Shown here piece by piece: positions 32,501 through 38,407 of a DNA stretch of 38,407 nt. The translations under genes were made by a program, and so were the position numbers. Position 1 is the stretch's first letter. Each line of letters opens with the position of its first letter. The DNA is taken from positions 1 through 38,407 of the forward strand of contig WGCS01000035.1 of NCBI GenBank assembly GCA_015493685.1, in the 5' to 3' direction. The DNA is from Bacteroidales bacterium (GTDB lineage: Bacteria > Bacteroidota > Bacteroidia > Bacteroidales > UBA1556). The notes under the pieces were generated by a model. It did no database searches. It was given only the letters and a program-made list of their open reading frames with translations, and was not told where the DNA came from.

Positions 32501-35500
32501 CCCCATAGAGATAGAAGGTTCATCAAACAGTCCATTTCTATTCCAATCGATAAAAGCATCTACATATTCCAACCAATTACCCACAGTATGTGCAGTAATA
32601 GTAAGTACATAATTAGAGTCTCTTATTAAAGGCACCAATACAGTTCCGGTATTATCTTCATATCCTGGACCATTATTAACAGAAGCATGAGACACTCCTG
32701 CAATAGCTACATTAGCAATATATTCCTGATTATCATTTATCGAAGCAGAAGAACAATAAGAGGGCAAACTACAATTAGTAGTACAACCTACAGTCCCCAT
32801 ATTATTTCCAGGGTTGAACACGGCATCTCCTCCTTCACACAAACTAATATCACTACCTGCATTTACCGATGGAGCGCTAGAAACGAAAACCGTTGAGCTG
32901 GTAGAGTCTGCGCTATTTGTCCCAATAGATTTGAGCTTAACGGTATAATTTCCTGCTTGTGTAAAAGTATGAGTATAGTTAGTACTCGTCGCCACCTGAT
33001 TTCCGTCAACAAACCATTGATATGAATTTGCATTTACTGAATTATTAGTAAAAGTAACCGAATTCCCCTCACACAACATCTGATTAGAGAAATCAAAAGC
33101 GGCAGAGACATACCCTTTCTGACTAACAATAACCCTTTTGGTGGGCAAACCATTGGCCAAACCTGTAATAATAGCTGTTCTTGCAGCTGTTGAGTTAGTA
33201 GAATAATTTAAGGTTAATGCTCCTGCACCAATACCACTAGTTGGGTTAACAGTAAGCCAAGAAGCACTACTGGCCACTGACCACGACACATTTGCCGAGG
33301 CATCCACATTAACTGTTGTACTTCCACCATTATAAGTCAATGCAACATTTTGCGGTGTCAAATTAAAATGAGGAGGCTCACTTACGCACAACTGAAATTG
33401 TCCTGTTCCACCACCATATTGCCAAAAACGAATAAACAAGGTATCACCCGGTGTTTGATTTTGCAATTCTATATGTGGCATAGTACCCGATCCTTGATAA
33501 TCGTCATTACAACCTACCAATATCAAAGAACTGCAACTTCCTTTATAAACAGCCATAGCACCATCGGCAAAGCTTCCTGCAATAGGTGCTGCGTCAATAA
33601 TAATGCTTCCTGAAGAAGGCACCACCGACTTAAACCACACATCTTCAATGATAGTACCACCACAATTAGGCACGGGAACACCTTGAGTATAAGTAGCATT
33701 CACATTAGTCTCAGTAGAATAAGTACACGTACTTCCCACGGCTAGGCTAATGGCTCCACATGGATCATCATTCGCAATAGTAACCATTTCATATAACTTA
33801 ACGTCATCAATGGCCACATCACTACGATAATCGCCGGGATGAATAACCCGAAAGCGCAATTTAATACTACTTCCAACATAAGCATCAAGATTTACTGTAG
33901 CCTTTAACCAAGCGCTGGAACTATTAGTTTGATGTGCTCCATTAAGAATCTTTACATTATTAATCCACTGACCATTATACAAAACATCGACTCTTAAAGC
34001 TGAAACATATGCCCCATACCTATAATACCAAAAACTAACTCTTGGAGCACTGGCATTAACAAGATTATAACAAGGCGATGTTAATACGGCAACATTGCCA
34101 TAGGACCCACCGGAAGCTTCAGCATAAAGATATTTTCCGGCTGTTGTACCAAAAGTATGGTCCACAGATGGGCCGGTATAGTTAGATGGCGTATTACCTG
34201 AATTGACATACCATGGAAAATTGCCAATACTATTAGTAGACCATCCGTCAGTAAACAATCCCGGCGTGCCCACAGTAAAAGTTTCAAAGGTTTCTGTATT
34301 TGGAATATTTACAGCCGGCACAACGGTAATATAATTTGTTTTCACCATGGTATCCGAACCATAAGAATTACTTGCTATCAAAGTAACAGTATAAGCCCCT
34401 GTTGATAAAAATTTTATAATGGGATTCTGAGAACTGGCAGTAGTATTACCAACGAAGCTAACAGTAGAAGGGCTCACACTCCACTGCCATGAATTTGGCA
34501 CATTGGTAGATAAGTCAGCAAATGGCAGTGCTCCAGCAGCACAAATACTTGTTTGTGAAGCAGAGAAATCAGCCACCGGTGCATTAAATATAGATTTTAT
34601 TTTCACATCATCAATAGCAACATCACCCATATAATCTGCACCCCTAATGACTCTAAATCTAAACTTTACGGTATTGCCCAAATAAGATGTCAAGGAGACA
34701 TTAGCTTTCTGCCATGAAGAATTTTGCGAATTTTGTTGCTGTCCTGTGAGGGTAAACAAATCGTTAATCCAAGCACCATTGGAAAAAATATCCACATGCA
34801 AACCAGTAATAGAAGATCCGTACATAAAATACCAAAAACTCAAATTGATATTACCTGATGCTGGTAATGATATACAAGGACTAATTAAATTAGCAACGTC
34901 ACCGGCTTGCGAAGGATTAGAAGCCTCGGTATATAAATATACTCCCGCATTAGTACCCAAGGTATGATCATATAAAGGGCCTGTATTTGCCGATGGAGTA
35001 TATCCTTTGTTTGCTCTCCAAATAAATCCACCGGTATTATTAAATGTCCAATTATGATTCCATGTTCCGGCTCCCCCATTATTATCAACAATAAAAGACT
35101 GAAAATTCTCTACTGAAGGAACGGTATAAGGAGCAGTGACCGAAATATAATTTGATTTAATGATAGTATCACTTCCATTAGCGTTGGTAACAATTAATGT
35201 TATGGTATAATTTCCCACAGCATTAAATTTGATATGAGGATTTTGCGTAGCCGCATTAGTTCCATTTACGAAACTAACTGTTGAAGGAGAAACACTCCAT
35301 TGCCAAGCTATAGGATTAGGAGCAGAAGCATCAATAAAATCAATTATACCCCCTGCACAAGTATGTGTATTCGCAGCATAAAAATCGGCAGTAGGCAACG
35401 AATTTGGGTTTGAATAAAGATCTGAAGACCAAACACCTCTACCAAAAGTTGCCGCCCTAAGTTTGCTTTGAGAAGCATTGGCACTATAATATATTTCAAG

Positions 35501-37717
35501 TTCTACAACTTCTGCAGCAGCCGGCATTCCCGAGGAAAAATTAATCCAATTACTCATTGACGCCTCCCGATAAAAAACGCCCACATCAGAGCCCACATAA
35601 AGTCCTCCGTTACTTGTCGTATCAATAACCAGGCAATTCATACTCACTGCGGGGAGATTTCCGGTAATACTTACCCATGAAGCCCCTTTATTCGTAGATT
35701 TATAAACTCCATTACCGGCTGTGGCATAAACAATATTTGTATTATCAGGGTCAGCCTCAATATCGGTAATAGTACCTCCGGGCGAAGATATTGAAACCCA
35801 AGAAGGGGCTGTAGCATTGGCATTATCCGTTCTAAAAAGAGAGCTTCCCCTACTCACAAAAAGCAATGCATTATCGGCAGGAGAACTTTCTACAACTTTT
35901 ATATTATTGCTATTACCAAATGTACTTATCTTAGCCCAACTAACGGATGACACACTTGCTGTTTTAATATTGGTAGAACGCCAAATATTTTTATAACCAA
36001 CAAACATGGTAGAAGGATTTCCTTCTTGCAAACAATAAGGTGTAACCCAGCCTCCACTTTCATTAATTCCATTAGTTCCATTATCGGCAATAGTACTGAA
36101 ATATGAACCATTTACCGAACGACGAATATCGCCATAATACAAGGCTCCATATTTATAATTCACATCACCTGGGTCAATGGCACATTCCATTCCATCACCA
36201 CCAATGATGGTAGTCCAATTTGTCCCATTGGATAGTATTGTTCCATTATCTTGCAAACCGGCTTCAAGCATATTAGCATTGCTGGCACTTTGTCCTATTT
36301 TATAGACCTGAGAGATTGCTAAGCCGGAGCTTATATCTGTCCAATTGGCACCACCATCACTAGTTTTATATAATCCTCCATCATTCCCATCAAAAAGAAC
36401 ATTCGAAGGGGAATATTTAAGTATATGATGATCTGCATGAACAGCAGGCGCACCACTACCTACCCAATGGGTATTCAACGACCATGAAGTTCCACCATTA
36501 GTACTCTTCCACACATTGATACCACCTACATAAAGCACATTAATATTGCTTGAAGAAACAGCAATAGCCAAATCATACCACGACTGGCTGGCATTATCAC
36601 TCCCAGAGCTATTTCTACCTAAAATATTAGGAGAGGTTGCCATAGTAGCAAAAGACACCCCCCCATTTATGGATTTATAAACGGCAACTAAACCTGAGGA
36701 ACCTCCTGTTACTAAATAAACCACATTATAATTTGCAGGGCTTACGCCAATAACCATACGATTACCCACAGAAGTAATTCCTGTTGCTATCTGGGACCAG
36801 GACTCACCTCCATCCATAGAACGATAAAAAGCCACAGAAGGATAAGTTGATGTGGCATAGAGCACTGTATTGCTATATGGCTGAAAACAAATATCCTTAA
36901 AATTTCTATTTCCACTTGTCTTTTTAATCCATGTTTGTCCCGAATTGGTACTCTTATAAATCCCGCCTCTTGTGGCGGCAAGTAATACCTGATGATTACT
37001 GGCTTTCATCACAATCTTACTTACCAATCTATTTCCCATACCAGTATTAGAGACAGCCCAAGTATTACCACCATCAATGGATTTAAATACTCCCATACCC
37101 GGGGCATCGCCAGCGTCACGATCACCAGTGCCAATATACATAATGTTTGTATTATTTGTATCAATTAGTATACAAGACACTCCCAATGTTGGCATATTAT
37201 CTGTTTTAATCGCCCATGAAGATCCACCATCAGAAGATTTCCACAAACCACCGGCAGGAGCTCCTACCCATATTGTATTTGCATTATGAGGATCAAAAGC
37301 GACTTCATTAACACGACCAATTCCATTGGGTTGACCACTGGTATTAGTTGGAGAACTTATGGGACCCATATTTGTCCATGTACCACTTGAGGAACTCAAT
37401 ATTCCACCGGCCATCATTTGCTGGTATTGATGCAATACATATCCGGGAGCAGGTTTTATCCCATCCGTACTTACCCTTGTATTCATAAATGCTTCCCATC
37501 GCTTAAAGACCTTCCATCCATCACTAGGCTTACGTATTCTATCTTTCCAATAAGTATCAAAAGCTGTTTGTGTTGTGAAGAAATTCGCATTTGGATCCTG
37601 CATCATTTCTATCCACAAAGGCTTATTTTTAAAATCTTTTACGTTATAAGTTTGTGCTTTTAATGAGTATAACCCGATAAAATAAACAACTAAAAGTAAT
37701 AGTATATTTTTATTCAT
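29528..37717 (-). CDS. Giant multidomain T9SS-secreted surface protein (2729 residues)
   Basis: One uninterrupted ORF. Domains: signal peptide (1-21, ending LKAQ), then an N-terminal region (25-110). Next is a sortilin/VPS10-like propeller region with at least eight Asp-box repeats (about 110-770, e.g. SSDGGSSW, SIDGGNTW, STNGGTSW). Two PKD+MAM-like units lie at 774-1045 and 1046-1313. A CUB/PPC-like domain (1314-1455), BACON (about 1451-1536), PKD (1536-1622) and a GEVED-type domain (1640-1796, FIDWNRNGLFDE, YGYGETEDYSIEI) follow. Then come Ig/PKD-like repeats to 2640, including a duplicated four-domain block, and a type A T9SS sorting domain (about 2650-2729, VYPVPFHDKV). It is exported by Sec and T9SS. 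Carbohydrate binding or adhesion is an inference; no catalytic site is visible. A -7 box lies at 37828-37835. Confidence 0.9.
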   Translation of the reverse strand: MNKNILLLLVVYFIGLYSLKAQTYNVKDFKNKPLWIEMMQDPNANFFTTQTAFDTYWKDRIRKPSDGWKVFKRWEAFMNTRVSTDGIKPAPGYVLHQYQQMMAGGILSSSSGTWTNMGPISSPTNTSGQPNGIGRVNEVAFDPHNANTIWVGAPAGGLWKSSDGGSSWAIKTDNMPTLGVSCILIDTNNTNIMYIGTGDRDAGDAPGMGVFKSIDGGNTWAVSNTGMGNRLVSKIVMKASNHQVLLAATRGGIYKSTNSGQTWIKKTSGNRNFKDICFQPYSNTVLYATSTYPSVAFYRSMDGGESWSQIATGITSVGNRMVIGVSPANYNVVYLVTGGSSGLVAVYKSINGGVSFATMATSPNILGRNSSGSDNASQSWYDLAIAVSSSNINVLYVGGINVWKSTNGGTSWSLNTHWVGSGAPAVHADHHILKYSPSNVLFDGNDGGLYKTSDGGANWTDISSGLAISQVYKIGQSASNANMLEAGLQDNGTILSNGTNWTTIIGGDGMECAIDPGDVNYKYGALYYGDIRRSVNGSYFSTIADNGTNGINESGGWVTPYCLQEGNPSTMFVGYKNIWRSTNIKTASVSSVSWAKISTFGNSNNIKVVESSPADNALLFVSRGSSLFRTDNANATAPSWVSISSPGGTITDIEADPDNTNIVYATAGNGVYKSTNKGASWVSITGNLPAVSMNCLVIDTTSNGGLYVGSDVGVFYREASMSNWINFSSGMPAAAEVVELEIYYSANASQSKLRAATFGRGVWSSDLYSNPNSLPTADFYAANTHTCAGGIIDFIDASAPNPIAWQWSVSPSTVSFVNGTNAATQNPHIKFNAVGNYTITLIVTNANGSDTIIKSNYISVTAPYTVPSVENFQSFIVDNNGGAGTWNHNWTFNNTGGFIWRANKGYTPSANTGPLYDHTLGTNAGVYLYTEASNPSQAGDVANLISPCISLPASGNINLSFWYFMYGSSITGLHVDIFSNGAWINDLFTLTGQQQNSQNSSWQKANVSLTSYLGNTVKFRFRVIRGADYMGDVAIDDVKIKSIFNAPVADFSASQTSICAAGALPFADLSTNVPNSWQWSVSPSTVSFVGNTTASSQNPIIKFLSTGAYTVTLIASNSYGSDTMVKTNYITVVPAVNIPNTETFETFTVGTPGLFTDGWSTNSIGNFPWYVNSGNTPSNYTGPSVDHTFGTTAGKYLYAEASGGSYGNVAVLTSPCYNLVNASAPRVSFWYYRYGAYVSALRVDVLYNGQWINNVKILNGAHQTNSSSAWLKATVNLDAYVGSSIKLRFRVIHPGDYRSDVAIDDVKLYEMVTIANDDPCGAISLAVGSTCTYSTETNVNATYTQGVPVPNCGGTIIEDVWFKSVVPSSGSIIIDAAPIAGSFADGAMAVYKGSCSSLILVGCNDDYQGSGTMPHIELQNQTPGDTLFIRFWQYGGGTGQFQLCVSEPPHFNLTPQNVALTYNGGSTTVNVDASANVSWSVASSASWLTVNPTSGIGAGALTLNYSTNSTAARTAIITGLANGLPTKRVIVSQKGYVSAAFDFSNQMLCEGNSVTFTNNSVNANSYQWFVDGNQVATSTNYTHTFTQAGNYTVKLKSIGTNSADSTSSTVFVSSAPSVNAGSDISLCEGGDAVFNPGNNMGTVGCTTNCSLPSYCSSASINDNQEYIANVAIAGVSHASVNNGPGYEDNTGTVLVPLIRDSNYVLTITAHTVGNWLEYVDAFIDWNRNGLFDEPSISMGSATFNGNHDFIAYVPVPSNAALGKTKMRIIQKYNAPILGGCENNYGYGETEDYSIEIVAVDTLPHSWSGPASFFSTQVNPVITNIALSQSGTYTLSVNNAYGCISTDNKEIQVNAKPVINFASLADVCVGGNSLTLNQASPAGGTYSGSGVVNGVFSPSVAGVGTHIITYTLTNATGCTSVATNTITVHSSPTVSFTGLPSTMCISDANVVISGSPAGGVFSGNGIVMQNQFNPSLAGVGLQRVKYTYTDVNSCTDSAINTLTVYALPTVYAGNDTIINYGNSANLHGSAQGLVSTATYQWLPASKVVSPTNATTATIALFTSTQYTFIVNDVTTNCSDSDHVFVGITGGPLGLTVSTSDDSICVGDTVQLTALGSGGVASLNYAWRSNPSGFIASGATPTFSPTQNTWFIANVTDGNSIVTDSVYVVVNNLPAVSFAMPNQVCENSDTVFMSSIQPTGGVFSGTAVIGNAFVPTQAGVGNFPVSYTYTNANGCTNSKTLSINVTALPSISFTNLPMLCNSSPILTLNIAAPYGGIYSGNGVVGGNQFDPSIAGLGTHYVKYSYTDQNFCSNIDSTTVVVVGAPIANAGADQQVNAGTSATLQGSASGGLGTYSYQWTPANMISGLSTILNPTTVSLNASVIYQLKVIDQSTLCADSDQVIITTLGGNLSAMMLVNQNPICKGDSTVITAIGSGGTGNYTYSWSSSPAYFSSSLRSPKVAPTATTAFIVKVIDGNDTASAGNFVIVDEIPTSNLPSDVKLCDNATVDIDAGGGYASYQWSNGFDGQIITIQGNTLPYAYTNYYLHIVNANGCSVDDSTRIEVLASPKNMLGNDTSICQQSTLILDAGSMLSYLWSTGDTAQTILVDGNLGQGQYNYWVETVNQDNCTGSDTIEVSIVYCNSIVKIDNDYQVHVYPVPFHDKVNVEIEGTHDDDINILIFDNQGKLVYQSAMEFRGMKTVKTLDLRFLSKGMYNLHLQGKQLYQVEKLIVQ
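30251..31198 (-). repeat. Second copy of a four-domain block in the giant protein (residues 2174-2489)
   Basis: Order: a (VSFAMPNQVCEN...), b (SISFTNLPMLCNSS...YSGNGVVGG), c (NAGADQQVNAGTSATLQGSA), d (NQNPICKGDSTVITAIGSGG). It matches block one position by position: for example GTSATLQGSA aligns with GNSANLHGSA, and DSDQVIITTLGG with DSDHVFVGITGG. Confidence 0.8.
31202..32149 (-). repeat. First copy of the four-domain block (residues 1857-2173)
   Basis: Order: a (VINFASLADVCVGG), b (TVSFTGLPSTMCISD...FSGNGIVM), c (VYAGNDTIINYGNSANLHGSA), d (STSDDSICVGDTVQLTALGSGG). The block length of 317 residues equals the second copy within one residue, which points to a tandem duplication. Confidence 0.8.
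33779..34582 (-). repeat. Second PKD-MAM unit of the giant protein (residues 1046-1313)
   Basis: A PKD domain (VADFSASQTSICAAG, then WQWSVSPSTVSFVG) is followed by a MAM-like domain (YVNSGNTPSNYTGPSVDHTFG, ending VAIDDVKLYE). The offset to the first unit is 272 residues. Confidence 0.8.
34583..35398 (-). repeat. First PKD-MAM unit of the giant protein (residues 774-1045)
   Basis: A PKD domain (TADFYAANTHTCAGG, WQWSVSPSTVSFVN) is followed by a MAM-like domain (RANKGYTPSANTGPLYDHTLG, ending VAIDDVKIKS). The two units share WQWSVSPSTVSFV exactly. Confidence 0.8.
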
Positions 37718-37827
37718 ATCTAATAAATTAAATTTTTGACTCCAATTAAGATTGTCCTTTCTATGTCACTGTCTGAACAATATATCAGACAACAAAATCA
37801 TGCTCTGACTCCTGTGTATATAAGCTT

Positions 37828-37835
37828 CAAAGTTA
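37828..37835 (-). promoter_or_regulatory. Candidate -7 box for the giant T9SS gene
   Basis: The minus strand reads TAACTTTG, 110 bases upstream of the ATG at 37717. CAAACAAA on the plus strand (TTTG on the minus) lies about 12-15 bases further upstream, closer than a usual -33 element. Confidence 0.4.
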
Positions 37836-38038
37836 ATATATTTTTTCAAACAAATAATTTATTAAATTTATGGGCAAATTGAATTCAATTTTCTCAATAA
37901 TTTTATTTAAAAACATTACTGTCCAATAAAAATACAGAATACAAATATCAATGTATTTAACGATAAAGCAGTGCATTAAATTTATTAGCTCATTAATAAT
38001 CAAATTAAGTCCCATAAAACAAAAAAGTAAAGAATTTA
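37836..38038. other. AT-rich gene-free stretch
   Basis: No credible gene. A 60-codon minus-strand ORF here (37833-38015) is AT-driven, mostly Ile, Leu and Asn, and has no family features. Nothing else is seen. Confidence 0.55.
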
Positions 38039-38126
38039 TCTCCCTTTATTTAAAGGGAGAACCAAAAGAGAGATTTTTTTGCCTAATCCCCATTTTAGTT
38101 CCCCATTTTAGCAAAAAGGGGGATTA
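38039..38126. repeat. Inverted and direct repeat cluster
   Basis: TCTCCCTTTA-TT-TAAAGGGAGA (38039-38060) is a perfect hairpin. It is followed by inverted arms TAATCCCC (38084-38091) and GGGGATTA (38119-38126). Between these arms TCCCCATTTTAG occurs twice in tandem (38087-38098, 38100-38111). The cluster looks like an intergenic repeat unit. Confidence 0.6.
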
Positions 38127-38172
38127 AACTCTCGATTGATATTCAGAGGATTATCTTATGTTTGTTTTACCC

Positions 38173-38237
38173 TCAAGCCGGGAAGGCTCTTCCTTTTTGT
38201 CTTGAAACAAAAAGGAAGCAAAAAATTCAAGGCTTGA
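38173..38237. repeat. Nested inverted repeat, REP-like
   Basis: An inner hairpin TTCCTTTTTGT (38190-38200)/ACAAAAAGGAA (38207-38217), loop CTTGAA, lies inside outer arms TCAAGCC (38173-38179)/GGCTTGA (38231-38237). From memory, similar TTTTTGTCTTGAAACAAAAA sequence is widespread between genes of Bacteroidetes; I cannot verify that here. Confidence 0.6.
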
Positions 38238-38314
38238 TATGGATTAAAGTCTTCCACTGATCAAAGACTAAGACGAGCGGGAGCAATATTGAAGATTTTA
38301 CCTATTAATTATTT

Positions 38315-38344
38315 CATACTTTTTCCAGCAGCTGAAAAAGTATG
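38315..38344. repeat. Perfect inverted repeat near the right edge
   Basis: CATACTTTTTC (38315-38325) and GAAAAAGTATG (38334-38344) pair around CAGCAGCT. It belongs to the same run of intergenic hairpins. It is followed by A-rich sequence, so a minus-strand terminator for a gene beyond the edge is possible. Confidence 0.5.
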
Positions 38345-38407
38345 CAAAAAAGCCGCCGCTAGGCAAGAATTACTAAAAATCAAGGAATATTTCTAAAACA
38401 TAAAAAC

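Noticed and set aside
32306-32559. Several short ORFs in other frames of the giant gene
   Set aside because: They are shadows of a strong coding frame with intact domains.
37833-38015. 60-codon minus-strand ORF in the right spacer
   Set aside because: Its composition simply reflects AT-rich DNA; no domain or start signal supports it, and its end overlaps the promoter box of the giant gene.
1-38407. CRISPR array, tRNA, rRNA, phage or defence genes
   Set aside because: No spaced direct repeats of CRISPR type, no cloverleaf or rRNA sequence, and no nuclease, toxin or phage module was seen by eye; a computed scan was not possible.

Overview
The window looks like a chromosomal segment of a Bacteroidota (Bacteroidetes) bacterium. 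Four things point there. Two secreted proteins end in the type A sorting domain of the type IX secretion system (T9SS). Nearly every operon start carries a TAnnTTTG box, the -7 element of the Bacteroidetes sigma factor. Start codons mostly lack a Shine-Dalgarno sequence. The DNA is AT-rich. Aspartase, a lone phosphate butyryltransferase and rubrerythrin suggest fermentative or low-oxygen metabolism. The genus cannot be named from the sequence alone.

Layout. 1-3.4 kb: an exported thiol/peroxiredoxin-like protein converges on a ten-cysteine zinc-ribbon protein. A T9SS cargo protein follows, flanked on both sides by diverged copies of an unusual repeat. 3.4-9.9 kb: central metabolism and signalling, with sucC, aspA, a 7TM-HD (PgpH-type) c-di-AMP phosphodiesterase and ptb. 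10-16 kb: envelope genes, namely a glycosyltransferase, two convergent peptidoglycan hydrolases (MltF-type lytic transglycosylase and glucosaminidase-LysM), and a beta-barrel-like protein translationally coupled to a cation diffusion facilitator. 16.3-17.7 kb: a lysine-ketoglutarate-reductase-type enzyme resembling the N-terminal half of eukaryotic AASS. 17.9-24.0 kb: a maltodextrin operon of three different GH13 enzymes plus a hotdog thioesterase. 24.0-26.6 kb: typA-aroE on the minus strand. 26.6-29.4 kb: a MITE-like insertion element, rubrerythrin, and a secreted beta-propeller/transglutaminase protein. 29.5-37.7 kb: one 2729-residue mosaic T9SS protein. 37.7-38.4 kb: non-coding DNA packed with nested inverted repeats.

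How the genes work together. The three GH13 enzymes carry export signals and probably cut alpha-glucans to malto-oligosaccharides and glucose in the periplasm or at the cell surface, in a Sus-like scheme without SusC/SusD here. sucC, aspA and ptb feed C4-dicarboxylate and acyl-CoA metabolism. The two muralytic enzymes remodel the cell wall. The large T9SS proteins are displayed on or released from the cell surface.

No phage genes, CRISPR array, tRNA or rRNA were seen. No unmistakably new defence or biosynthetic system was found. The most unusual items are the paired 66-codon-ORF repeat around the first T9SS gene, the MITE behind rubrerythrin, the propeller-transglutaminase/rubrerythrin pair, the internal domain-block duplications of the giant protein, the AASS-like reductase with a palindrome at its promoter, and the nested repeat cluster at the right end.
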